Shown one piece after another: positions 34,511 through 44,354 of a stretch of DNA of 64,000 nucleotides (its first letter is position 1; every line of letters starts with the position of its first letter). Origin of the DNA: Eretmocerus hayati (lineage: Eukaryota > Arthropoda > Insecta > Hymenoptera > Aphelinidae). The DNA lies in contig CM056741.1 in the NCBI GenBank assembly GCA_029851415.1, forward strand, positions 144,448,522 to 144,512,521, given 5' to 3'. The notes beneath the pieces were generated by a model, which saw only the letters and a list, made by a program, of their open reading frames with translations, was not told where the DNA came from and ran no database searches. The translations under genes and the position numbers were made by a program.

Positions 34511-35022
34511 ACGCTCGTGATCAAAAACTCAATGTGGTATTCATGATCCAGAATTTAATGTGGTACTCGTGTTCGAGAACTTGATGTGGTACTCGTGGTC
34601 GAGAACTCCTCGTGACCCGGAACTCGATGTGTTTCTCGTGATCCAGAACTCAACGTGGTATTCGTCATTGAGAACACAATAGGGTGATCGTCATCGAGAA
34701 CTTGAGGTGGTGTACTCGTAATCGAGAACTAAACATGATACTCATCATCGAGAACGCAATGTGGTACTCGTCTTCCAGAACTCAACGTGGGACTCGTGAC
34801 CGAAAACACAATAGGATGATGGTTATCGAGAACTTGAGGTGGTAGTACTCGTGATCGATAATTCAACGTGGTACTTGTGATCGAGGGTCAATGCTGCACT
34901 CGTGATCGAAAACTTGATTGATGCTCGTGATCCAGAACTCAATGGAGTCCTCGTGATTGAGAACTCAATAATGTGGTACTTGAGATCGAAAACTCAATGT
35001 GGTACTCGTGATCAGGGTGGTG
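34511..35022. repeat. Minisatellite, unit about 26 bp, about 19 units
   Basis: Degenerate head-to-tail copies of a unit close to AACTCAATGTGGTACTCGTG followed by ATCGAG. Individual units differ at several positions (for example GTGATCCAG and GTCATCGAG versions). A group of units containing ACACAATAGG and then AACTTGAGGTGGT recurs after 132 bp (about 34674 and 34806), showing a higher-order period of five units. A short frame across the array (from 34902) is a by-product of the repeat. Confidence 0.92.
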
Positions 35023-35413
35023 TTTGTGAGAGTGCAAGGTCACCCTCTCTGCAAATCAGAAGTCGAATATCTCGCGATTCATCGATTCCTTTTCAAGTGT
35101 GAGAGACGTTTATCCTCACAGATTGTACCATAGGCACATTCCTGAAGCGATTCCGAATCATGTGCGACCACCTCCGTCTCAACAGGTGATGTAAAAACCA
35201 TCGCGTAAGTTGTAACTCCGTTTTTGCCGCGAGACTCCGACATGGCCTTAAGACTGCATGAGAATTGGATATGAAACTGTGCTACAAGAAACAAACCACA
35301 ACCCGTAACCTATGGGTCGCTCGATTGGTAGTAAAATTACAATTACCGAAATAAAAGGCAAGAATTCGTTGAAGATTCCCGACACAGTTGGCGGGGTCGT
35401 TGGGTGTCAGCTC

Positions 35414-35472
35414 GGCCGATTATCGAAGTTAAGCATCGTTGGGCGCGGTGAGTACTTGGATGGGTGACCGCC
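35414..35472 (+). pseudogene. 5S rRNA-derived fragment (internal promoter half)
   Basis: The stretch CCGATTATCGAAGTTAAGCA, then TCG, then TTGGGCGCGGTGAGTACTTG, then GATGGGTGACCGCC matches the middle to 3' part of insect 5S rRNA, including the region of the box A, intermediate and box C promoter elements. The 5' third upstream (GTCGTTGGGTGTCAGCTCGG) and the 3' end downstream (CATCTCGGTC) do not pair or match the normal 5S ends, so this is not a complete 5S gene. It could be a truncated retrocopy, a divergent 5S pseudogene, or the head of a 5S-derived SINE. Confidence 0.75.
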
Positions 35473-36519
35473 CATCTCGGTCTAATCAACCTTGACGAGC
35501 TGACTTTTCTGGTCGATCAGTTGACATGTACATCTCAGCAATGTGAGCGGGAGGGACGAAATGTTACAATTGCGGTGTTCATGCTCACGAAATGTAGCGC
35601 ATGAGCACCGTAAAAGTAGCATGATAAAAGTGTCGAACTCTTCGGAGCAGGTTTTCTTCCCTGCACGGGCATGATTCCCGGGCAAACGCGGAGAGAATTA
35701 GGTTAGGGTGAGTGTCTGGATCTCAAACACGCCACGATAAAAAACACAAAATGTTAAATCAACGAAATCCGCCCCGGTTGTAATAGTCCATTGACTGACG
35801 ACGACCGTTGAACACATGAAAAGAAAAAAAAAAAGTTCGTTCAAGATTGATCTTGCAGGTTCATCGGGTATGAATAAAGATTGTTCCAACCGAATGACAT
35901 GGATAAACAGGCACGATTTTGCATTTGGTACAAAATGTTTTTCTAAAATCGGAGCCCATAAATAATAATATCCAAGACGTTTCATTCATGGAGTTTGGAT
36001 TACACACACACAAGGAACGCATTAGCCTCTGAATTTTTATCGAATGGTTTTTTGTTATGGCCAATGAAGGAACCATTGTCACAGATAAAAGCATCCCAAA
36101 TCACGTTTAGCACTCCCATATACCAGGATCAAGCCTCGACTAAGAATATAATCTGATGCATTAGCGAGAAGGTTTTCAGTTCCAGCATATTGAATTCAAA
36201 AGATACAGCGTGACTCATCTGGAGCCATTCATTTTTAGCGACCAATAGAATGTAATCCCTTGAGTTCATTTCAACGATCGCCACGGTATTCGATTTCTCT
36301 TGAGGTGCAAATGAGTTGAGGCGAAATAATGAATGGCTACTGTGCCAGAACATCGCCAGTGCGAAAAAGAACATAAGAGAAACCACCACCATCAGCAGCG
36401 GAGCGAAAATTTTTCCTCATCTGTCTACTGTTAGGGAATTTGAGTCACTAACGTCGTCGATACGAGCACCCGTTCGATTCGGAGAAGCATATCAAATGCG
36501 AATACATTCTAGAGCACTA
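35473..36519. other. No gene recognised
   Basis: Sequence downstream of the 5S fragment. If the fragment is a SINE head, the body would lie here, but I see no poly(A) or simple-repeat tail or target duplication that would fix an end. Confidence 0.35.
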
Positions 36520-36660
36520 TCACAGCATCGTCGATGCAGTAGAGTGTCGCAGATCGAGCGCGGTCATGTTTTGCTTTTGCAGCGCGACAGCCCACGCACG
36601 GACTGATGCATATTCGCGTCCAGCAGCATCAGATAGCATCGGATGAGGCGCCTCTCTCAT
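36520..36660 (-). CDS. Small ORF of 46 codons, hypothetical
   Basis: The minus-strand ATG at 36658..36660 sits in GCTGCCACCATGAG, an excellent initiation context, and the frame runs to a TGA at 36520..36522. The peptide begins MREAPHPMLSDAAGREYASV and ends with ALDLRHSTASTML. The frame is also open upstream of the ATG. It lies directly downstream, on the same strand, of the candidate exon at 36766..36940, and a short intron could join them in phase (for example to GGGAAAG|TTCTTC), though that acceptor is weak. It may be a real short ORF, a 3' exon, or chance; no family is recognised. Confidence 0.2.
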   Translation of the reverse strand: MREAPHPMLSDAAGREYASVRAWAVALQKQNMTALDLRHSTASTML

Positions 36661-36765
36661 GGTGGCAGCAGCTTGTCGAGAAGAACTTTCCCGTTTGTTA
36701 AGAGTCGCCAATGTCACCACATACTCTGTTAGCACCTTGATCGTCCTTTTTCCTCAAGATCATAC

Positions 36766-36940
36766 CTAGCCCCAGCGAGCCGCGAACTCGGGGATAATCT
36801 TGTCAACATGGAGCTTTCGACTCCAGTCTCAGTCGTATCTTGTCGGATTTGTGACACAGATGTCTCCCTGCTCGAGCGTGTCTCGAGAAAACTGCCGCGA
36901 TATCTACTATATTCTGAGCAGCTAGGAGCTTTTCGTCCCG
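36766..36940 (-). CDS. Candidate internal exon, Ser/Thr/Arg-rich
   Basis: On the minus strand, acceptor TTACTTGATTTTAG precedes and GCTAG|GTATGA follows. The 175 bases are two bases, 57 codons and two bases. The peptide (RKAPSCSEYSRYRGSFLETR then SSRETSVSQIRQDTTETGVE then SSMLTRLSPSSRLAGA) resembles the disordered style of the exons at 12979..14848, and the strand is the same, so it may be an upstream exon of that gene 22 kb away. Against this, the plus strand of the same block is also open and ends at a strong donor (AATCAA|GTAAGT at 36950), so the coding strand is not certain. Confidence 0.33.
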
Positions 36941-37221
36941 CTAAAATCAAGTAAGTAGAGATCACAATGTGTTGATCGAATTGAAAATTCGATTAAATTT
37001 ATTACTTCTTGGAGAGCCCAATTACAATAACATTGAAAAAGGCGACTTACATTACCGCAAAATTGACTTCGTGTTTTGGCTCTGATTTCTCATGATTTAT
37101 GATTCATTGAAAATTCTCAAAATTTGAACATTTTCACCATATATATCCTTGATATTTATTCAGATCATGGAAGTTGAGGGTAAAATTGATTGCAATCAAG
37201 ATCAATGAAAGTAATAATCTA

Positions 37222-37431
37222 GACATTATATCTGTCCAAATCTAAAAAAAGATCTATCAACCCTGGATTGCTACTTGAAATTCTGAGACAAGGTTCCAAT
37301 TCTGAGATGTTGAGGATGAGGTTACGAATATCAAGGCACCAAAAACGATCTGATTTAGATTGAAAAAACAGACCAGGGGCGAGGAGCTTTTTCAGATTTG
37401 GACAGATATAATGTCCGGTGAGTGTACGTCT
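37222..37431. mobile_element. Small TIR element with GACATTATA ends
   Basis: GACATTATATCTGTCCAAAT at 37222 recurs as its exact complement ending at 37415. The right side continues as CCGGTGAGTGTAC, and this extended end is what the degraded copy at 24449 shows on its left. The element is about 200 bp and non-coding. I could not see a convincing target duplication, so the superfamily is open. Confidence 0.5.
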
Positions 37432-38003
37432 AAGGATTCTGATCTTCCTCGCCGATTGATTCCAAAATTTATTTGTAAATTATTCCCAACAACCCCGCAG
37501 CTGCAATAAGATTACTACCTAATCCTCACAATTGAACTAAGATTGGCACTCACAAGAGTTAGGCTTACCGAGAGCACTCAAGCTGTCATCACGTTGTTAC
37601 TGATTTTACCTCAGCTTAGGAATACAGGTCTAATACGCAACCTGGCCACCGATGATCATTTATCAACTACTCGTAGAACATAGGTGGTCCCATTCCAAAT
37701 CGTTCATCCCGTATCGTCTGAGCCACACGACAGACTATACCACATAATTTTACAACGCGTTCGTCGAAAGTTATATACGCCCGTGGTCCTGAATGTCTTG
37801 TCCGCAAGCGGTGGCATCGAAGCTCTCTTGAGTAGTTATGATGAAAGCAGCCTGCACTTACAGGATTAAGCTTTCAAGAAAAGCCGCAACAAATAGAGGG
37901 AGACTCAGAGGCTGGAGTCCAATGTTCATCTTGTGGAGAAATAAGCCGAGTATGATATCGGCTCTCAAGTGGAAAATCGCACACACGAGCCGCCGTCATC
38001 GTG
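37432..38003. other. No gene recognised
   Basis: AT-rich sequence leading into the CpG-rich patch at 37970..38270. Confidence 0.4.
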
Positions 38004-38264
38004 ATGCGCACTGGCCGCCCGGGAGAGAGGAGAACCTCCTCTTCGTCGGGATCCGCGGGCGCTCAACAGCCCCATTACGTCATTACGAGATTACAAGGCT
38101 TGTCTGGTGTACACCCATCGAAAATTGCCCGCCCGCAAACGCGGAATTCAGCAGAGTTCCGTACTCATCAGCGAACGAGCGAAAGGACTGTGTTATCGGG
38201 TGGACCGGATGAATCGGGCACACGCCTTGGGCCTGTAAAACGTGCGTCCCGTATTCGACTGTGA
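38004..38264 (+). CDS. Candidate first exon or small ORF, 86 codons, CpG-rich
   Basis: The frame has an ATG at 38004 (purine at -3) and a TGA at 38262..38264, in one of the most CpG-rich stretches of the window. The peptide is Arg/Ser-rich (MRTGRPGERRTSSSSGSAGA, then QQPHYVITRL) with no domain. A good donor, CGACT|GTGAGTAAATG, overlaps the stop, so the frame could be a 5' coding exon that continues elsewhere in phase 2. Other frames across the patch are also partly open on both strands, so GC content rather than coding may explain it. Confidence 0.2.
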   Translation: MRTGRPGERRTSSSSGSAGAQQPHYVITRLQGLSGVHPSKIARPQTRNSAEFRTHQRTSERTVLSGGPDESGTRLGPVKRASRIRL

Positions 38265-41200
38265 GTAAATGTTGTAGGTGCGCGTATATTGGTTCAAGGC
38301 GGATACCTGTATTTGAGATGACAGCCATGACTTATTCAGGAAGAGAGACGGTGTAACTTTCGCTATTATTGCCGCACGCAAAGTCGCTAGCCTCCGAGGC
38401 CTCGTTTCTTGTGCGAGACATGGCTTTTCACTCTTCTCTCAAACCTAACATTGTCAGATTGTAAAGTACACCGAAGAAGAGGGAAGTTTGGTCAGAGCTA
38501 TGAATGTATCTTCCAGGCTTGAATTAGATGTGATTGTGGGTTCGTGTTCTCAACGACCATTCATTTCGGTACGTCAAATTTGGTACGGCCGACTTGGTGG
38601 CCACTCAGAACTCGTTCCGATCTTATGATGGAACTTTTGCCCAGGGAGTCGAACAATTCCCCTCAGAATTAGCCGGGCACATTTGATACGATGTGCAGTC
38701 CTCAAAACCCAGATTACAGGTATTGATGAGCACGTCACCTCGCATTACACAGTTGTCGCTTCGAGTTATTTGCGCATTCACGCAGCGGTGTCAATTGCAT
38801 TACCGTCTACCCGACTCTCCAGCCAACATTAGCTCGGCGGACAGATTTTTTATTTTCAGGTTTCAAACTGCAACAAGCTCAGATATGCATCTTTACTCGA
38901 CTAGTTCGTCATAAATTCAAAAAACGTTCGAGACTATTAATTTTCAATCCTGTAGATATGTTCTTATCGTGTTGCCTGCAGTCAACGCCAGAGTCAGTTT
39001 ACGACAATGAGCTATTTTAGTAAAACGAATGCTGATCGAGGCAGCGATGAAAATAGGCAGTCGTTTGCGACGTCAATGTGAGTACATGCTTGTAGATTAT
39101 ATCTTGATTCGCGAAGTAGGTTAAAGAACACCGTAAAAATATGTACAGGGAGAGAAACGAGTGAGTTTATTGATGACAATTTGATTATTAAAATTACATT
39201 GTGGAAGATGAAGAAAATGTTGAAAAATTAGACTAATGATGGTCGTTTAAAAAATATGACCACACAATGCACTCAGCCTCTCGATCAAATTTTATTCATT
39301 ATTGAGCCAAGTTATGGTTTATAACCGCCTAATGTGATGTCTGCTCCTTGCCGATCGCTTGCCTTCAATTACAACTGTTACGAACGATAAAAAATACGAA
39401 CAAGTTTTACGATACGGATAAATGATACTCTTTTAGAAGTGTATGTGTGTGTGTGTGATCGGATTGCAGTCACTGTTTGGGGGAAGGGAAACTAGTACGA
39501 GAGAACTTTCAATTTTCCGTACAGCTGAGAGAGTCCCAGAAACATCCATATATAGAACACGTATATCACTGCAAATTACATATTCATATAACTGTACTGT
39601 CCATGAAAAAAACGCCATCAGGATCTATGAATTTGAGATGGCCGTGTTCAGTGATCCGAATCACCGAAATTGCAAAATCAACCAGTTTCCATAAGTGATT
39701 CTCATCTAAGGAAGCTATTAATCCAATCTCAATCACTTCCATCAGAATTCAAAATGCATTCTTTGAGGCCTATGCACAATAGTAAGTCCGCAAGGACAAA
39801 CCTGGTGAGAACTGTTGAAACTTCAGCAAAGTTAGCCAATGCTCAATCAAAATCGACGGTCTTTACAATCTGATCGATTGCGTGACGGTCTACCAGTGTC
39901 GACTTGAGCAGACAACGATGGATAATGATAGACCCTGCGGTGACTGTCTATACGCTTGAGAAACCCGAGCACCGCAAAAATTTGCATCATGCGAGATAGT
40001 CCACGAAAGCTGTCAATGTACCATTTGAAGCTTACTTTCTTCTCTCTGGGCTTGAATCTTTTCTTTGGGAATCCATGCCATTATACGTAAGGCCGCAAAA
40101 CCTGCATTCAGAGAGCGGCTCATTGTGAAAGCTTCGAAAAGTTCAATTTACAAAAATTTTATTCTTTCTTTCAGTGCTCTGTTTCTTTTCACCGCAATCA
40201 AGAACTGACGCGCTCGTCTTTGAATATTCATATCTGATTGAAGTTGAGGTAGAAAGTAGCGCTGGCTGCTCTTTCAGTCTGCCTCAATTTGTATAAAATT
40301 TAATTCTGCGATCATTCGTGAGATTCAAACGGTAAAGTCGATGCATCTCTTTGACCGAGAAAACGATGGTGAGAGTGTATGCTTCAAGATGATTCCAGAA
40401 TTGCTGATTGGCAATGTTTGTTTCCGGCCAAGAACTATTGATGGTGAGATCTCACTTAATTTTTGTGGTCTTATTCAGATGGATTCGGATTCTATCGGCT
40501 CAAGTTTATGGCTGTTGCATGAATACTCCACATAAGTTTCAAATTCATGTCCCCGAAGTATATTTAGAGAATGAGATTGGATTTGAAGGCTGGACAACTC
40601 AAGGTCCAGCTCAGTCAAAGTTTCGAGCTTGAATTGTAGAAAAATATCCCTCGCTTCCTCTGTTGGTATGATTATTCGTATCAAAAATCATCGAACCAGT
40701 TCCATTTATATACTCTCAGTTTATGAGAGATCACATCACAGGCACCGTTAGATATTAGCTTATTAAGTAGTTTACGATTTTCTAATGCGGGAATGCTCGA
40801 GACCAAGCAGTAGACAGACAGAGCAGAGTGGTATCAGTTGATATATTTTGCGAGTATACGAACTATATGAGTTTCTCGAAACAAGAAACTTCTTCTTCAG
40901 AACGCAAAAAGAGGAGGAGTGCAGCCAGGAAAAAAGACGAATGGATCGACGAATAAACTTCGAAGTATTTGAAAACCTATATCTTCCATACTTATCGAGT
41001 ATGGACCTCAAGTGTAGAGAAAGTTTATAGGGATGTATCAATGAGACTTTGCTGGCGTGGATTCGCTCTGTTTCTGTCATCATAATTTCGGATTGGAGAG
41101 CAATAACGGCATGTGACAGTCAAAATGTCTATGAGCTGACAATATGACAACGCTGTGAGAATTTTTTTTCAACAAGAAACATGAGTAAGTTTGAAGAAGT

Positions 41201-42172
41201 TGGAAACAATCAAAAATCGAATACATTATTCATTAACAACTCTCATTTTAGTCGTATTGTCATTTTAGTCGTATTGCGGAACCTTGCATTTGCCTGAACA
41301 AGCGAAGAACTCAGTGAAAAGCGAGTTTAAATTCAGGAATGTTCAATTTTACTTTGCTACCCATCATCCAGAAATTGAAATTCTAACTCTCGATTCTCCA
41401 CTTATCTAGTTGAGAGGAGCAAAATCAAATGAAATACTTTGCAAAAAGAGATTATCGGAATGCTTTTTCATTCCCTAGCAACCGTTCGAACATTTAAAAC
41501 CATGAGAACTTTTATTCATTAGTATTCTATGTGAACTTCAATTTGAACTCAATTTCCTTCATAAACTTCTATTATCGAATAGAATATCAATCACACAATT
41601 GGAATCCCATCAAAAATGTTTTCCAAATTATTTTCATCAAAAAATTCGTCATATTCATTCACAAATAAAATATACCTTACTCAGGGATTCACTTATCACT
41701 CCAGAGTCCATCATTCAATGTTTTATCTGGTTAACCTGCGACGCTGAAGCATTGGTAGAGTTATAATTCAGAGATTTCGTTGAATTATGAATTTCAAAAT
41801 TGATATATGGGGAGGCAGAATCAATTCATGTAACTGTGCCAAAAGACAATCGCCATTTGATCGGACACAATCCCTCTGGATTTCATGAACATTCTTCAAG
41901 CTCTTCTTCAAATACGAAGAGCGCAATTTAGTAGTGAGAAAAAATTCAAATTCGTTTAAGGAACACTCCTAATGTTGAAATTAGTCGACGAATGATTCTC
42001 AGAAATGACTGGAATCGTCGCACAAGAAAGTTGAACAATGCCTCGAAATTTCAAAGAGATCCATCGAGATGGTTGGAGTCTGCAAATGTACGGAAATTTC
42101 TTCTTGGGGAAATGGGAATTTTCATCATAGTTCCATATCGAGTAATCGCTCTCTCGAATGAGCAGAGCATAT
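38265..42172. other. No gene recognised
   Basis: AT-rich sequence with a (GT)n run at about 39439..39457 and a 17-bp direct duplication at 41243..41276. No transposon ends or protein-like frames with splice support were seen. Confidence 0.35.
41243..41276. repeat. Tandem duplication of 17 bp
   Basis: CATTTTAGTCGTATTGT is followed directly by CATTTTAGTCGTATTGC. Confidence 0.9.
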
Positions 42173-42335
42173 TTAACACATTCGCTGCGGAGGCTAAACT
42201 CGATAATCTTCCCCCAGGTGCGGCGGGGCCCACCGGTGGGCCCCGGACAATGTTATTTCCCATAAGGCCTGAATTCTCAGCAGGGGAAAGACACGTGGGG
42301 CCCACCGGTGGGGCCCGCCGCAGCGAACGTGTTAA
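42173..42335. mobile_element. piggyBac-type MITE, family 1, short variant with two strong palindromes
   Basis: The ends are TTAACACATTCGCTGCGG and CCGCAGCGAACGTGTTAA, with the TTAA target duplication at both sides. Each side carries a subterminal copy of GGGCCCACCGGTGGGCCC, an 18-base perfect palindrome (about 42226 and 42299). The element is shorter than its relatives at 5911 and 25894, which have GGGACCCAC/GTGGGTCCC at the same position. It is the best-preserved pair of ends in the window, suggesting a comparatively recent insertion. Non-coding. Confidence 0.82.
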
Positions 42336-42462
42336 AACGACTCTAGAAAGATTCATGGGTTGAAATTCGGATGCCATGTCGTTTGGGCAAACACGGAGTA
42401 GTGAAAATGGTGCTTAATTTTGTGTAATCATTTCGACGTGAAAGAAGGATTATTGGGAGTAT

Positions 42463-42606
42463 AGATCTGTCAATAAATTTGGCCTATCACTGATTAACTT
42501 AAAACAAACCTTGGAAGTTTCATAAAGATGGGTTGGAGGGTTCAGGAAAAATCGCGCGACAATGGGAAGACAACATACAGACACACATACATACGGACAT
42601 ACACAA
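42463..42606 (+). repeat. Probable retroelement or SINE 3'-tail remnant
   Basis: The stretch GTTTCATAAAGATGGGTTGG, then a short spacer, AGGAAAAATCGCGCGACAA, and then a run of ACATACAGACACACATACAT resembles the widespread insect repeat in which 'gtttcat-aaaatcggtt' is followed by a CATACAGACAGACA tail. The likeness is recalled from general knowledge of such repeats. Neither end can be fixed here. Confidence 0.33.
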
Positions 42607-43794
42607 GGTGTAGTTTAGAATTAAACTCTTAGACAGCCTAGTACATTGTAGAGGGTGTGAACAGGGGTATTATTTGTTGGGTCTCGGCAAGCAGAATACG
42701 ATAGGTGAAGTTTCATTTGGAGAGGGTCTGAACTAAGGGTTAAAAATGAGGAATTCGAAAAGATTTCATGCAAAAATTTCCGCACCGATACAATACTTCC
42801 TCTCAGAGAAAGCAAAATGACTCAAGTACATTGTGTTACCTCAGAGCGGTGTTATGTTTGGATTTGATCACTTAGAATCTAAGGATAACTTACATGGCCA
42901 TGTTTATATCTGTAAAGCAGAATAAGATGATCTGCGCAGATCTTCTATCTCATAAAGGAGTGGAAGTGAACTTATAATGATAACTTACGCATTGGACGTG
43001 CTGGACAACAGAAAACAAAAACTGAGTGTAACGATCGTATGGAAACGGTGGTCAGACAATATCAAGTCAGCTTGCATCGGTTTTGTACTCAATTATTATT
43101 GTCCGGAAAGACTGATGAAAATATTAAATTGCGTATTTTATTATGGGAAACTTGGCGGCCAATTAATTTACATTACACATGTTATGATCTTGCGGGAAAA
43201 TTGAGGACAGTTGTAAGCCGTCACCTGTCATTATTGTTCATTACTTCATGGAGACTCTAAAACTTCTAACTCCCATGACAAGAGAAAGTTTTGATTCTCC
43301 TGGTCAAACTATAAGAAGATAGTAATGGAAAAATTGTCAACGGCATGCAACTTGATGTTACAGAATATGAATGAAATGATATCGAAACATGAACCGCAAT
43401 GGCCATGATTCCGATGCCAATGATTCGAAACTGGCCAAGATTTAGTACCCGACAAACCCTTGGTGTGAAACTGTGGGAAATGACACATTCTAGATAGTTC
43501 CTTTTCTTCGTAGTGAGCGAAATCTTGTTTTCAATATTTTTGCCCTCTTGTACATGTGCTCAGTGAAACGTAATAGTAGTCTGGAAATGCAACACATGTT
43601 CAAAGAACTCTTACAAAATCTAATTTTCCCAGGCAGTCGATAACTTTTAGCATTTTCATATCGACAAAACATCGTCACGATCGCTAATATAAAAAATCAC
43701 TTCGTGCCTGACGAAGAGAGCGTTAAAGAAACCATCGACGAGAGGAATCATATGATCATGCCCATTAGTATGTATCGTTAAAAGAGTATCGAGG
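42607..43794. other. No gene recognised
   Basis: AT-rich sequence with short overlapping frames only. Confidence 0.4.
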
Positions 43795-44154
43795 ATGGAA
43801 TTTACGTACTCGCAGCATCAACAACGATGCACAAAATCTTTACGAATCCATCGTCACACCAATCTATCTAACGCTCAACCCTCGTCACGACGATCACCAA
43901 CAACGGCGACGACGACAAGTTTTGATCGTACGAAAATGCAAGGTATACACCTGCAAAGTATGTTTGACTCGTGCCGATATTATTGTCTCGCTGGAATCAG
44001 ATCAAAACCGTGTCACGAGTGGGTGTCCGAGTCGTTAAAAAATGCATCCTCGTGCGCTATAAATAATAGCCATGAGGTTTATGCTCGTTTCTCGAGAGCG
44101 TATGGGCGTAGAACTTACACAGGGCAACGACAGATCAACCGTTGCTCATTGTAA
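43795..44154 (+). CDS. Hypothetical ORF of 119 codons, weak
   Basis: An ATG in strong context (A at -3, G at +4) opens a 119-codon frame beginning MEFTYSQHQQRCTKSLRIHR. It is rich in Ser, Thr, Arg and His, with no domain, signal peptide or membrane segment. A second frame (44142..44354) overlaps its end. A run of ACGACGACGACA contributes the Thr cluster. No splice signals or neighbours support it. It is one of the longest ATG-initiated frames in 64 kb, a length expected by chance. Confidence 0.14.
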   Translation: MEFTYSQHQQRCTKSLRIHRHTNLSNAQPSSRRSPTTATTTSFDRTKMQGIHLQSMFDSCRYYCLAGIRSKPCHEWVSESLKNASSCAINNSHEVYARFSRAYGRRTYTGQRQINRCSL

Positions 44155-44354
44155 ACGGCAGAAGAAGTGCAGAACTAGCACCGAGTCTGCGATGCTCAAG
44201 TGAAGTGAAACTTACCGGCAAACACGATATACCTTATGCGAAACAGGGCTTCCCTGCCCCGTCACGACGTGTAAGACTGACACGGATTTACGTGCAATAC
44301 GATCGCGACCGTGCACAGAAAATTCTTGATGTCCATCGTACTGTCCCGTACTAA

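Noticed and set aside
34902..35102. Frame across the minisatellite
   Set aside because: Produced by the 26-bp repeat, whose length is not a multiple of three; no protein repeat results.
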